A stretch of DNA of 60,557 nt from Prochlorococcus sp. AG-670-O17. GTDB taxonomy: Bacteria > Cyanobacteriota > Cyanobacteriia > PCC-6307 > Cyanobiaceae. A program made the position numbers and the translations under genes. Below the pieces are notes generated by a model that did not search any database, was not told the DNA's origin, and saw nothing but the letters and a program-made list of their open reading frames with translations. Of the stretch, positions 50,194 through 60,557 are shown one piece after another. The stretch covers positions 1 through 60,557 of the forward strand of contig QCTC01000004.1 in assembly GCA_003211315.1 (NCBI GenBank). Direction: 5' to 3'. Every line of letters starts with the position of its first letter. Position 1 is the first letter of the stretch.

Positions 50194-50230
50194 GAACCTT
50201 GACAACTGCATAGATTATTTTTGAAGACAA
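50194..50230 (+). other. 23S processing stem (5' arm) with boxA-like spacer element
   Basis: GAACCTTGACAACTGCATAG is the conserved cyanobacterial spacer element preceding 23S. It matches the reverse complement of CTATGCAGTTCTCAAGGTTC at 53234-53253 at 19 of 20 positions. A second match (AAGACAATAA at 50221 with TTATTGTCTT at 53209) lies inside it. The remaining 267-base spacer shows nothing else. Confidence 0.8.
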
Positions 50231-50321
50231 TAAGCATCTTTAATGATGCAGATTTATTATTTGTGCGAATGCATTAAATAACAATTCTATTAAGCTGATG
50301 CTTCAATTATTGAAGTTATTG

Positions 50322-53195
<2,874 letters not shown>

Positions 53196-53208
53196 AATAA
53201 ACTTAATT

Positions 53209-53253
53209 TATTGTCTTTAATTTATATAATTTTCTATGCAGTTCTCAAGGTTC
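53209..53253 (+). other. 23S processing stem (3' arm)
   Basis: CTATGCAGTTCTCAAGGTTC pairs with the spacer element at 50194-50213, and TTATTGTCTT with 50221-50230. The stem would bracket 23S exactly and lie just before 5S. Confidence 0.8.
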
Positions 53254-53259
53254 ACACTA

Positions 53260-53377
53260 TCCTGGTGTTCATGGCGATGTGGAACCACTCCGATCCATCT
53301 CGAACTCGGTTGTGAAACGCATCAGCGGCGAAAATATTTAGGGGGTAGCCCCTTGAGAAAATAGCTCAATGCCAGGT
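53260..53377 (+). rRNA. rrf: 5S ribosomal RNA
   Basis: A 118-base 5S rRNA. The ends CCTGG and CCAGG pair, and ACTCCGATCCATCTCGAACTC carries the conserved loop region. It lies 65 bases after 23S. A strong hairpin terminator follows. Confidence 0.94.
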
Positions 53378-53388
53378 AAAATATTTAG

Positions 53389-53424
53389 AAGGGTTTACTT
53401 TTTTCAAAGTAAGCCCTTTTTTAT
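53389..53424. terminator. Bidirectional terminator of the rRNA operon and mutM
   Basis: AAGGGTTTACTTT and AAAGTAAGCCCTT form a 13-pair stem (one mismatch-type T-G position) with a 4-base loop, then a T-run. It ends the rightward rRNA transcript. On the other strand the stop codon of mutM (53421-53423) lies right at its edge, so the same hairpin can end the leftward psaE-mutM transcript. Confidence 0.85.
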
Positions 53425-54296
53425 TTCTGACATTTACGACACCAATGTGTACTTCTACCTGAGATTTTCTGTCTCTCAATTAAATTTTTGCATTGACGAC
53501 ATTTTTTACCAGTTCTTCTATAAACATTAGTTTGTAATCCAAAATTTCCATTTTCACCTTCTAAGTCTCTAAAGTCACTAAAGGTTGTTCCCCCTGCACC
53601 AATACTTTTTTTTAAAACGTCGATTATAGCTCTTCTAAGTCTTTTTATTTCATTTTTTTTAATTGTTCTAGCCTCTCTAAAAGGCGATATACCTGCAGAG
53701 TATAGACTCTCATCGGCATATATATTCCCTATCCCAGCAATAATTGTTTGATCTAATAAAATAGATTTTATTGATCTACTTTTGTTTGAAATTACTTTTT
53801 TTAGATATTTGACATCAAAATTTTCAGAAAAGGGCTCAGGCCCCAATGTTCCTAATCCCTTAATAATATTATTAGGCGATAATCCGTCTCTAACCCACCA
53901 CATTTGACCAAAACTCCTTACATCAATATATCTAAGTTCATTATTATTGTTATCAAACAGCCTTATTCTGGTATGTTTACAAGGATTAGTAAGAGTATTA
54001 TTAAAAGTGAAATAACCAGTCATCCTTAAATGAACGACTAGAACACCATTTTCTACAAATGATAATTCATTTGCATTATTATTATTAACAGTTTTCTTTA
54101 ATTCTGCGATTAAATACTTTCCTCTTCTATTCCATTTATAAAGGAGTGAATTTTGAAGACCCTCAATAAAGTCTTTTTTATCAATGGGATAGGCAACAGT
54201 TGACTCTCTACAGATTTCAACTTTTTTGATAATAAAATTTTTGAGTTTTTGTTCTAAACCTCTTTTAACAGTTTCAACTTCAGGTAACTCAGGCAA
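53421..54296 (-). CDS. mutM: Formamidopyrimidine-DNA glycosylase
   Basis: A 291-residue base-excision enzyme that removes 8-oxoguanine and similar lesions. The N-terminal PELPEVETV carries the catalytic Pro2/Glu3. The zinc finger at the C-terminus, [25 protein letters not shown] (four cysteines, key R), is complete, and [12 protein letters not shown] is the helix-two-turns-helix motif. The start must be TTG because proline has to follow the initiator. It follows psaE after 4 bases. Confidence 0.95.
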   Translation of the reverse strand: MPELPEVETVKRGLEQKLKNFIIKKVEICRESTVAYPIDKKDFIEGLQNSLLYKWNRRGKYLIAELKKTVNNNNANELSFVENGVLVVHLRMTGYFTFNNTLTNPCKHTRIRLFDNNNNELRYIDVRSFGQMWWVRDGLSPNNIIKGLGTLGPEPFSENFDVKYLKKVISNKSRSIKSILLDQTIIAGIGNIYADESLYSAGISPFREARTIKKNEIKRLRRAIIDVLKKSIGAGGTTFSDFRDLEGENGNFGLQTNVYRRTGKKCRQCKNLIERQKISGRSTHWCRKCQK

Positions 54297-54300
54297 ATTT

Positions 54301-54510
54301 TTAGGCTTTCTCTAATTCACTTTCTGCAAAATTATTAGTATTTGCTCCTCCCTCAGTTCCACTTATTCCCGCATAATTCACCTTTTCAAATCTGACTACA
54401 CAGTTATACTTTATTCCGGTTGTATCGACTGAAGCAACTTTGCCAATTTCGTTGTACCAGTATGACTCTGGTCTTTTAACTCTTACAAGATCTCCTCTTG
54501 AAATTGCCAT
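54301..54510 (-). CDS. psaE: Photosystem I reaction centre subunit IV
   Basis: A 69-residue stromal PSI subunit that helps ferredoxin docking and cyclic flow. It begins [24 protein letters not shown] (RG-VR-R-ESYWY-G) and contains [14 protein letters not shown] and NNFAESEL. Length and sequence are those of the family. mutM follows after 4 bases; the 80 bases upstream separate it from the LysM gene. Confidence 0.97.
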   Translation of the reverse strand: MAISRGDLVRVKRPESYWYNEIGKVASVDTTGIKYNCVVRFEKVNYAGISGTEGGANTNNFAESELEKA

Positions 54511-54590
54511 TAATTTAAATTTAACTAATAAAACAATACCTCAAAATGGATGTCTAAAGAAAAAGTATTCACAGATATTAATCAAAGCAA

Positions 54591-55352
54591 TTAACAGAAA
54601 TCATTTATAAGATCTTTTTCAAATTTTTCTTTAGCCGGAATCCACCCCCTCCATTTTCTTCCGGGAATTCTTACATCTAAATCTTTTGTTGCACATTTTA
54701 TAGAGATAATAACTTTTTTATTATTTTGATTTAGAGCGTTGAGAAATTTTCTACCACTTCCTTCTTCTAATTCGGTTTGTAGAGTTGTTAAAGGACCATA
54801 TTTTTTACTCTCTTTACTTATAAATTGATTAATCTTTTCTTCTTTAAGTGAAGTGATAACTTCTTGATTATTGATATTCTTTTCCCTTAAAAATAATTTC
54901 GAACCAACTTCTAATGAATCTGGATTCTTGAGATTGTTAATTTCAATAAGTTCTTTAAAGTTTAAACCATATTTAGTAGAGATTTCTGTAAGGCTCTCCC
55001 CTTCTTTGACGAGATGATAGCTATTATTAATATCCTTATTAGGTTTATTTCCTTGACTAGAATCATAAATTTTTAGATTTTGTCCTACATATATATAATT
55101 TTCATCTTTTAAATTATTTAATTTAATAATGAAATCTTTTTTTATTGAATAAAGATTTGAGATACTTGTAATCGTATCGCCCACTTGAACGATATGAGTT
55201 TTTTTAAAGTCTGATATTTCATTATTAGGTGATTTTACCTTCGTAGTATTTTCAATTTGTTTATTTGATGAATCAATAATTTCTTCAGCCTTTATAAAAT
55301 TAGTATTGAAAAAATTAATAATGAAGGCAAATAAAATAAACGTTAATTTCAT
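54591..55352 (-). CDS. LysM-domain exported protein
   Basis: A 253-residue secreted protein with a hydrophobic signal peptide (LTFILFAFIINFF). Two LysM repeats, THIVQVGDTITSISNLYSIKKDFIIKLNNL (about residues 52-95) and YHLVKEGESLTEISTKYGLNFKELIEINNL (about 111-155), bind peptidoglycan. The C-terminal third, ending GRKWRGWIPAKEKFEKDLINDFC, is not recognised. No catalytic domain was identified, so a wall-binding or adaptor function is likely. Confidence 0.85.
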   Translation of the reverse strand: MKLTFILFAFIINFFNTNFIKAEEIIDSSNKQIENTTKVKSPNNEISDFKKTHIVQVGDTITSISNLYSIKKDFIIKLNNLKDENYIYVGQNLKIYDSSQGNKPNKDINNSYHLVKEGESLTEISTKYGLNFKELIEINNLKNPDSLEVGSKLFLREKNINNQEVITSLKEEKINQFISKESKKYGPLTTLQTELEEGSGRKFLNALNQNNKKVIISIKCATKDLDVRIPGRKWRGWIPAKEKFEKDLINDFC

Positions 55353-55424
55353 TAATTTATCTATTTTCTTAAAGATAATCTCTTTACTTAAAATCGCTAG
55401 ACTTTTGAAACCAAATTAATTAAT

Positions 55425-56816
55425 TTAAATCTTAAAAATAAATTTAATAATTTTCATTACTTTCTTATAAGGAGGGTATCTAATATCTAAATCAAATAAA
55501 AAACCTTTATAGGTTATGGATTTTTGATTTGAAAAGTTCTTAAATCCTTCCTCTCCATGAAATTTACCCATTCCACTTTTCCCAACCCCTCCAAATGGCA
55601 AATTTGGAATAAGTACAGGCAACATAACATCATTAATACAAACGGTGCCAGAGCTTGTAACTTTAGAAATATGATCATGGATTTTTTTGTTTCCTCCAAA
55701 AATATATATTGCTAAGGGCTTTGAAGCTTTATTAATTTTTTTTAATGCTGAATCTTTATTGTCAATCCCAATAACTGGAAGAAGGGAGCTAAATAATTCT
55801 TTTTGAATAATATTTTTATCTTGTAATTTTACTTTTAAAATTGTGGGTGATATCTTCATTCTTTTTTTACTACAAGTTCCTCCAAACAAAATACGTTTCT
55901 CCTTTTTATATCTTTTGAGAAGTTCTGAAGTTATGGAAAATTGGTTTTTTTGCAATTTGGACAAGTTTTTTGAGATTATTGGATCTTCTCCATAAAAAAT
56001 ATTTATAAATTTCTTTAACTCTTCAACTAATTGATTTTCAATTTCTTTCTCTACAAATATATGATTAGGCGCCATACATGATTGGCCTGAATTGAAAAAT
56101 TTGCCCCATACAATTCTTTTTGCTGCAATTTCTAAATTTGCATTTTTGAAAATAATTACTGGATTTGTTCCACTAAGTTCCAAAGTTAATGGAGTTAAGT
56201 TTGTTGAAGCTGATTTCATAATAGATTTTCCCGTTTCAGTACTTCCTGTAAAAAAAATATGATCGAAATTTTGTTCTACCAGTTTTATTGACTCTTTATA
56301 ATCACCCTCAATCGTTAACAAAATATCTTTTTGGAAATATTTATCAGTTAATTTTTTGATTAGTTTAGATGTAGAAGAACATTTTTCTGATGGTTTTATT
56401 ACAGCAGTATTTCCCGAAGAAAAAATATTTACGAGGGGCTTTAAGAGATACAATAAAGGATAATTATATGGCCCTAAAATCAGTACACAACCTAGAGGTT
56501 CGTAGATTACTTTTGAGAATGATGGGAAAAGATATATTGGCGTTTTTACCTTTTTTGGTCGCATCCATAATCTAAGATTCTTCTTTATTAAGGAAATTTC
56601 TTCTTTAATTAAGAGTATTTCTGAAAGAGCTTCAAGTTCTGATTTACCTAGATCAAGGAAAAGAGCTTTTATTATTTCTTTTTTATTCTCATCTAAAAGT
56701 TGAGAAATCTTGCTAATCTGCTGGATCCTCCAACTTATACTCTCTGTTTGACCGGTAATTACTTTATTTTTTAATTCCTCAATATTTGATTTATACGATT
56801 TATCTAAAATATTCAT
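55425..56816 (-). CDS. Aldehyde dehydrogenase family protein
   Basis: A 463-residue NAD(P)-dependent dehydrogenase of the fatty-aldehyde (class 3-like) type. The catalytic cysteine is in FFNSGQSCMAPNHIFV and the glutamate in LTLELSGTNPVII. The nucleotide loop HIFFTGSTETGKSI and PFGGVGKSGMGKFHGEEGF are typical. The end is hydrophobic and basic (KKVMKIIKFIFKI), which may attach it to membranes. Oxidation of lipid-derived or carotenoid-derived aldehydes is possible; the substrate is not known. Confidence 0.9.
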   Translation of the reverse strand: MNILDKSYKSNIEELKNKVITGQTESISWRIQQISKISQLLDENKKEIIKALFLDLGKSELEALSEILLIKEEISLIKKNLRLWMRPKKVKTPIYLFPSFSKVIYEPLGCVLILGPYNYPLLYLLKPLVNIFSSGNTAVIKPSEKCSSTSKLIKKLTDKYFQKDILLTIEGDYKESIKLVEQNFDHIFFTGSTETGKSIMKSASTNLTPLTLELSGTNPVIIFKNANLEIAAKRIVWGKFFNSGQSCMAPNHIFVEKEIENQLVEELKKFINIFYGEDPIISKNLSKLQKNQFSITSELLKRYKKEKRILFGGTCSKKRMKISPTILKVKLQDKNIIQKELFSSLLPVIGIDNKDSALKKINKASKPLAIYIFGGNKKIHDHISKVTSSGTVCINDVMLPVLIPNLPFGGVGKSGMGKFHGEEGFKNFSNQKSITYKGFLFDLDIRYPPYKKVMKIIKFIFKI

Positions 56817-56933
56817 CTAGAAAATTTTTTATATGATAGTTAATATATCAGATTAATAATATTAAATATCGATAAATTATTTAAACAAATAAGGCCTTAT
56901 TATTTTTTATAATTATCAATATCAAATCATATT

Positions 56934-57515
56934 TTGAAAATAATAAAAAAAGAAGCGCAATTTATTATTCCTTCTTTTTTATGTTTTTTATTATTTTTAA
57001 TTATAAATTTTAAGCGCTTTTTCTTGGTTTCTGACCTTTCGTATTGGTCAAGTTATCTTATTACTCAACCTTATAGGATATTAAGCTATAGTTTTGTTCA
57101 TAAAGACTTTAATCATTTATTATCTAATTTATTTGGAATAATTGTAGTTAGATATTGTTTTATAAATTTGAATTTGAAGAATATATTTCTTTTCCTTTAT
57201 CTAATTATTTTATTAATACCAATTCAGACTTTTTATTTATTTATAGTAGATAATTTTATATTTCATAATCCTAATCATTTGTTGGTTGGTTTTAGTGGAA
57301 TTATATTTGGTACATTTTCCTTTATATTGCTCTCCTCTCTTTATGGGAAAGAATATATTTTAAATATTTTTATTGGCTTGAAAAAGAACAATGAAATTTA
57401 TAAATTAATGACCGTTTTTTTATCTTTAGGGATTGTTTATTCTTTGTTACCAGGCATAAGCCTATCTGGACATATCGCAGGAATATTGAGTGGCTTTATT
57501 ATTTTTATTCTTTGA
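56934..57515 (+). CDS. Rhomboid-family intramembrane protease-like protein
   Basis: A 193-residue protein with about six hydrophobic segments. Rhomboid elements are YSFVHKDFNHLLSNLFG, the serine in GFSGIIFG (GxSG) and the histidine in SGHIAGILSG. Serine and histidine are therefore both in place for the catalytic dyad. The start is TTG; no other start lies near the first helix. It follows a 117-base AT-rich gap and is divergent from the aldehyde dehydrogenase gene. Confidence 0.8.
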   Translation: MKIIKKEAQFIIPSFLCFLLFLIINFKRFFLVSDLSYWSSYLITQPYRILSYSFVHKDFNHLLSNLFGIIVVRYCFINLNLKNIFLFLYLIILLIPIQTFYLFIVDNFIFHNPNHLLVGFSGIIFGTFSFILLSSLYGKEYILNIFIGLKKNNEIYKLMTVFLSLGIVYSLLPGISLSGHIAGILSGFIIFIL

Positions 57516-57601
57516 AGCGAGAATATATTTGCCTTAGTATTGATTAAATTAACTGCCTCTAAATCTTAAAAATCTTATTTTATTTAGTTAACATATTATT
57601 A

Positions 57602-58492
57602 ATGAAGAAAAATTTTTCAATCAGACTAATATCTAATGATGAGATCCAGAAAGTTACTGATTGGGCTAGGTTAGAAGGATTTGCACCTGGATTTGATGAC
57701 ATCTCAATTTATAAAAATACCGATAAAAGAGGGATATGGGTTGGATGTCTTGATAACGATCCTATAGGCTCTATAGCTTGTGTTAAATATAATTCTTCTT
57801 ATGGATTTATAGGATTATTTATCGTAAAAAAAGAATTCCGAAATATGGGTTATGGAGTGAGATTATGGAAACATGCATTAGATTATTTGAAAAATGTTGG
57901 TTGTATTGGTTTAGAAGCAGCTCCAAACAGATTAGATGATTATCAAACGTGGGGTTTTAAAAAATCCTCCATAACAAATAGATGGAAATTAGAAGGCATT
58001 CAAGATTTACCAAATGGGAATTTTTATAAAGATGATAATAATATTTTTAGTGTTGTTCCAGGTAACCAAATCCCCCCTGAAGCTGTTTTAATATATGATT
58101 CTCAACGAGAACCTAGTCCTAGGCCTCACTTCTTGAACGATTGGCTGAAGAATTCCTTTGGAAATGTTAGTGCGCTTGTTGATAATAATGGCATGTGCCA
58201 TGGCTTTGGGAGGATAAGACCTTGCATGCTTCAAGATAATAATAAAGGTTGGCGAATTGGCCCTCTTCTGGCTGATACACCTCCTTTGGCAGAATTACTT
58301 ATTAGAAAATTAGTTAGGAATCTAGAAGCTCAAATCTTATTGGACTGTTCGAATCTCAATCCTTATGCAAATTATCTTTTATCTAGTATGGGTTTTAAAG
58401 AAATTTCACAAACTTATAGAATGTATAAAGGAATTCAACCTTCATGCCCAATGAATCAGGTATACGGCCTGGCTTGTTTAGAGTTGGGCTAG
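57602..58492 (+). CDS. GNAT-family N-acetyltransferase with C-terminal second domain
   Basis: A 296-residue protein. The N-terminal half is a GNAT fold: IGLFIVKKEFRNMGYGVRLWKHAL is the acetyl-CoA binding segment (xxRxxGYG), followed by the VGCIGLEAAPNRLDDYQTWGF region. The C-terminal half (PFHL... GHGFGRIRPCMLQ, GWRIGPLLADTPPLAELL) resembles the second GNAT-like domain of YitH-type proteins. The substrate is unknown. Orientation is rightward, and the ATG start is normal. Confidence 0.82.
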   Translation: MKKNFSIRLISNDEIQKVTDWARLEGFAPGFDDISIYKNTDKRGIWVGCLDNDPIGSIACVKYNSSYGFIGLFIVKKEFRNMGYGVRLWKHALDYLKNVGCIGLEAAPNRLDDYQTWGFKKSSITNRWKLEGIQDLPNGNFYKDDNNIFSVVPGNQIPPEAVLIYDSQREPSPRPHFLNDWLKNSFGNVSALVDNNGMCHGFGRIRPCMLQDNNKGWRIGPLLADTPPLAELLIRKLVRNLEAQILLDCSNLNPYANYLLSSMGFKEISQTYRMYKGIQPSCPMNQVYGLACLELG

Positions 58493-58586
58493 TCATTTTT
58501 CTAATACGTAATATTTTTCTTACTTCTATTTATCTTTCATAACTAGAAACTTTATAGAATTATTGCTTTATTAGATTTTGAGAAGG

Positions 58587-58841
58587 TTAATTCTCAGCTG
58601 TTTTTAATATCCTTTCTACAGTATCTGCATTGATTATTATGATCTCTCCATTATCAATGTCTGCTACTTGAAACAACGTCCATGAATTTGGATTTCTTGC
58701 TCCTCCTATACAGTTAATAACTTGCCCAATCCAATATTCCTGACGACCGTTTTGTGTATTCCCTGTAGGCTTTTCATTTTTAATTACTACATGATCACCA
58801 GGCTTAACGAAAAGGAATTCATAAGTTTCCGAAGAGGCCAT
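58587..58841 (-). CDS. DUF3104-type protein
   Basis: An 84-residue soluble protein from the preferred ATG (MASSETYEF); an ATG 24 bases upstream would add MYYKEYCT. The segment FVKPGDHVVIKNE, then EYWIGQVINCIGG, WTLFQVADIDNGEIIIINADTVERIL, matches the picocyanobacterial DUF3104 family as I remember it. It looks like a small SH3-like beta-barrel. Function is unknown. It opens a run of very small leftward ORFs. Confidence 0.7.
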   Translation of the reverse strand: MASSETYEFLFVKPGDHVVIKNEKPTGNTQNGRQEYWIGQVINCIGGARNPNSWTLFQVADIDNGEIIIINADTVERILKTAEN

Positions 58842-58884
58842 AGTACAATATTCTTTATAGTACAAATATACTATGAAGTGATCT

Positions 58885-59019
58885 TTAAATTAAAATAGAT
58901 TTCAATTGATCAAGGACATCAGTACGACTAGAGAATAATTTTGTAAATAATAAATAAACTAAACCTCCCATAGCAATTCTTCCATTTAATTTTTCTAACT
59001 GTTTGAGTTTCTTAAACAA
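58885..59019 (-). CDS. Short Hli-like (high-light-inducible, chlorophyll-binding motif) protein
   Basis: A 44-residue ORF with TTG start. The segment EKLNGRIAMGG matches the Hli/LHC chlorophyll-binding motif ExxNGRxAMxG exactly except for the final F. A hydrophobic helix (GLVYLLFTKLF) follows, then a polar tail. No ATG start exists: the frame opens shortly upstream after a TAA. A single-helix Hlip would be about this size, but the tail lacks the usual TGQ ending. It is likely a small divergent Hlip; a decaying one is possible. Confidence 0.6.
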   Translation of the reverse strand: MFKKLKQLEKLNGRIAMGGLVYLLFTKLFSSRTDVLDQLKSILI

Positions 59020-59153
59020 TTTTTTTTTGATTCTTAATAAAATTTAATCGCTTATATTAAAAAAAAAGTAGCGGTTGTTTCTAAAAATTATTTAATTTGA
59101 CCAACCAAGGTATATTAGCTTTCGTTAAAAATTTATTTGAATAGTGGAGGAGA

Positions 59154-59291
59154 TTAAAGCCACCCTTCTTTCATTTTTAAATAAAGTTGTTCTGTTTCCG
59201 CAGAATAAATATTACTGTCTTGATATGATTGCTGCTGCTGTTGTTGTTGTTGCTGAGTAGAATCGTTGTCTTGAGTTTTTACTTCGCTCAT
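59154..59291 (-). CDS. Polyglutamine-containing 45-residue protein
   Basis: A 45-residue hydrophilic ORF with ATG start: MSEVKTQDNDST, then nine consecutive glutamines (mixed CAA and CAG), and a C-terminal segment ETEQLYLKMKEGWL. The mixed codons argue against recent simple-repeat slippage, and the C-terminal pattern looks selected. I do not recognise a family. It is unusual for a streamlined cyanobacterium. Confidence 0.55.
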   Translation of the reverse strand: MSEVKTQDNDSTQQQQQQQQQSYQDSNIYSAETEQLYLKMKEGWL

Positions 59292-59414
59292 TTGCCCATT
59301 AAAAAATAGATGTGTTTATTCTCTCATATTTAAAGCTTTTTTTGTTTGTTTGAATTCTTAAATTTTATTTAAATTTATTTTAATCTGATGTTTTGTGTTT
59401 TATTAGCAGAGAAA

Positions 59415-59516
59415 TCATTTGACAGCAGTAGTTTTTGAGTATAGAAATTGAACCTCCCAATATACTATTCCAAGAAAAATTGCACTTGCAAGAAGAATTT
59501 CAGAAATTGTAAGCAT
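59415..59516 (-). CDS. Single-helix 33-residue membrane peptide
   Basis: An ORF with ATG start encoding MLTISEILLASAIFLGIVYWEVQF and a short basic end. It is one membrane helix of the size of small photosystem or cytochrome subunits, but it does not match PetN, PsaM, PsbX or PsbI. It could be a small regulatory peptide. No clear ribosome binding site is visible. Confidence 0.4.
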   Translation of the reverse strand: MLTISEILLASAIFLGIVYWEVQFLYSKTTAVK

Positions 59517-59661
59517 GGCTTTGTCGTTAGTATTTTAATTTTCGTATCAACTGACACAGAAATCAATAGGTACTATATACATAAAAATTTTTATATAAAT
59601 CTTAAGTGGTTAAATTAGGTCTTTGAATATTATAAAATTAAAATATATTTAAAATCCTTTC

Positions 59662-60096
59662 GTGGAAAATTCCATAAACATTTCTATCTTGATCCCCTTG
59701 ATACCAATGGGTATGGCTTTACTTATATTAAGTCTGCTAGTAAGTTTCAATAGAACAATAAATAGACTTACTAAGCCAGTTAGCGCTCTTGCAGTCTTTT
59801 CTTTATTAAGTTCTGCTCTGATAAGTGCATTCTTATATTTTAAAAAAATTGAAGGCGAAGTAGTTTTATCTGATTATCTAAAACTCTTTGGAAGTACAAA
59901 TTTAATACTCCACCTAAATTCTTTAACTGAAAAAGTCGTAATATTTTTTGCCGTAATAATTGCAATTGTAATTGGAGTGCTCTTTTATAAATTGCCTAGA
60001 CGAAAAGGCTATGTCTCATTGATTATCGGAATTAGCTTGATTTCTTCCTCGATAATATTTGCAGTATTTTTTCTTGATTTTTCAGCCTTAATTTAG
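59662..60096 (+). CDS. NdhF N-terminus-like orphan membrane protein
   Basis: A 144-residue protein with GTG start and four hydrophobic segments. The segments LIPLIPMGMALLILSLLVSFNRTINRL, LILHLNSLTEKVVIFFAVIIA and SLIIGISLISSSIIFAVFFLDFSAL resemble the N-terminal third of NdhF/NuoL (WLVPLLPL...SFN; HL-LD-LT). It stops before the antiporter core, so it cannot pump protons as NdhF does. It may be a stand-alone subunit. It overlaps the convergent PTOX gene by 4 bases. Confidence 0.6.
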   Translation: MENSINISILIPLIPMGMALLILSLLVSFNRTINRLTKPVSALAVFSLLSSALISAFLYFKKIEGEVVLSDYLKLFGSTNLILHLNSLTEKVVIFFAVIIAIVIGVLFYKLPRRKGYVSLIIGISLISSSIIFAVFFLDFSALI

Positions 60097-60557
60097 GATT
60101 GAGTTATCATCGCTAAGGCTTCATTAAGTTCTTCAACGTGATTAAGTTCGTCTTGCGCAATTTCTTTTATCTTTTGATCTTCAGGGTGATCTTTTAGGTA
60201 CTTTGTATAGGTATTGACTGCATGCTCTTCAATTTTGATATTTACGTCATAAGCATTTCTTGGAGAACAGAAATAATAAAAAACCATGATCCAGTAATAG
60301 ACAAGTACAAGGTGCCTTGCTAAAAACCTGTCAATCCAAAACTTATCTCCTCCTCTTTTCTCCATTTCTTTTAGATGCTCTGTCTCATTAATGGCTTGGT
60401 AAAAATGTTCTTTCATCAAAAACATTGTGATGTCATTTTTTAATCCAAGTGATTCTTTGAAATGAAGAACAGAAAGAAAAGCAAAATAAGGAGACCTTGC
60501 AATAACTTCTAATACCCAAAATCGCTGTAAATGCCTATCTGAATAAACAAAATCAAG
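60093..60557 (-). CDS. ptox: Plastoquinol terminal oxidase (alternative oxidase type), N-terminus beyond window
   Basis: 154 residues of an alternative-oxidase family di-iron enzyme. The frame is open to the window's right edge, so the true start lies outside; the ATG at 60425 is internal. All four iron-ligand motifs are seen: RFWVLEVIARSPYF, NETEHLKEM, NIKIEEHAVNTY and DELNHVEELNE. The enzyme passes electrons from plastoquinol to oxygen, relieving over-reduction in bright, iron-poor water. This fits high-light Prochlorococcus. Confidence 0.92.
   Translation of the reverse strand, partial: LDFVYSDRHLQRFWVLEVIARSPYFAFLSVLHFKESLGLKNDITMFLMKEHFYQAINETEHLKEMEKRGGDKFWIDRFLARHLVLVYYWIMVFYYFCSPRNAYDVNIKIEEHAVNTYTKYLKDHPEDQKIKEIAQDELNHVEELNEALAMITQS

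Noticed and set aside
59415..59516. Assignment of the 33-residue peptide to PetN, PsaM, PsbX or PsbI
   Set aside because: None of the sequence patterns I know for these subunits fit.

Overview
The window looks like a chromosomal segment of a high-light-adapted Prochlorococcus. The DNA is very AT-rich and gene-dense: many genes touch or overlap. Photosystem and plastoquinone genes are spread throughout (psbEFLJ, psbB, psbT, psbM, psaE, petBD, ndhCKJ, a plastoquinol terminal oxidase). There is one degenerate beta-phycoerythrin gene with its CpeS lyase and no phycobilisome operon, which is typical of high-light Prochlorococcus and not of Synechococcus. I see no insertion sequence, prophage, CRISPR array or transferred island; this is mostly core genome.

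Layout. 1-12.4 kb: nucleotide, cofactor and repair genes (end of pyrE, ygfZ-like, a RecB/Cas4-like Fe-S nuclease, phosphohexomutase, rdgB, carotenoid oxygenase, hisB, fabI, thioredoxin-like protein, DegT aminotransferase, photolyase, NUDIX, folK). 12.4-21.7 kb: chlD, a lipid-type MCE ABC pair, a YvcK protein, ndhCKJ, then the photosystem II assembly cluster rubA-ycf48-psbEFLJ. 21.8-28.8 kb: mtnP, a fused oxidoreductase/selenophosphate synthase, cca and uvrD. 28.9-31.7 kb: the relic phycoerythrin locus (cpeB, cpeS, a 59-residue ORF), a TVP38-type membrane protein, a secreted hypothetical and tRNA-Phe.

31.8-41.6 kb: sugar kinase, metK, rpsA, nrdR, psbT-psbB, a [2Fe-2S] ferredoxin, psbM, prmC, tsaC, tRNA-Thr and minE-minD. 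41.7-47.7 kb: minC, an HD hydrolase and ctpA (one leftward run with minDE), petB-petD and a GH100 invertase. 47.7-53.4 kb: an rRNA operon (16S, tRNA-Ile, tRNA-Ala, 23S, 5S) whose precursor processing stems can be read directly. 53.4-60.6 kb: mutM, psaE, LysM protein, aldehyde dehydrogenase, rhomboid, GNAT, then a run of very small leftward ORFs (DUF3104, an Hli-like protein, a polyglutamine microprotein, a one-helix peptide), an orphan NdhF N-terminus, and PTOX running off the right edge.

How the genes work together: several units build and protect the thylakoid electron chain (PSII assembly and subunits, cytochrome b6f, NDH-1, PTOX as electron safety valve, chlorophyll synthesis, D1 processing by CtpA). 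No clearly new multi-gene system stands out. The best leads are the small-ORF cluster at 58.6-59.5 kb with the neighbouring NdhF fragment and PTOX, the compact cpeB/cpeS/small-ORF arrangement, and the orphan Fe-S nuclease. Family assignments come from reading translated motifs without database searches.
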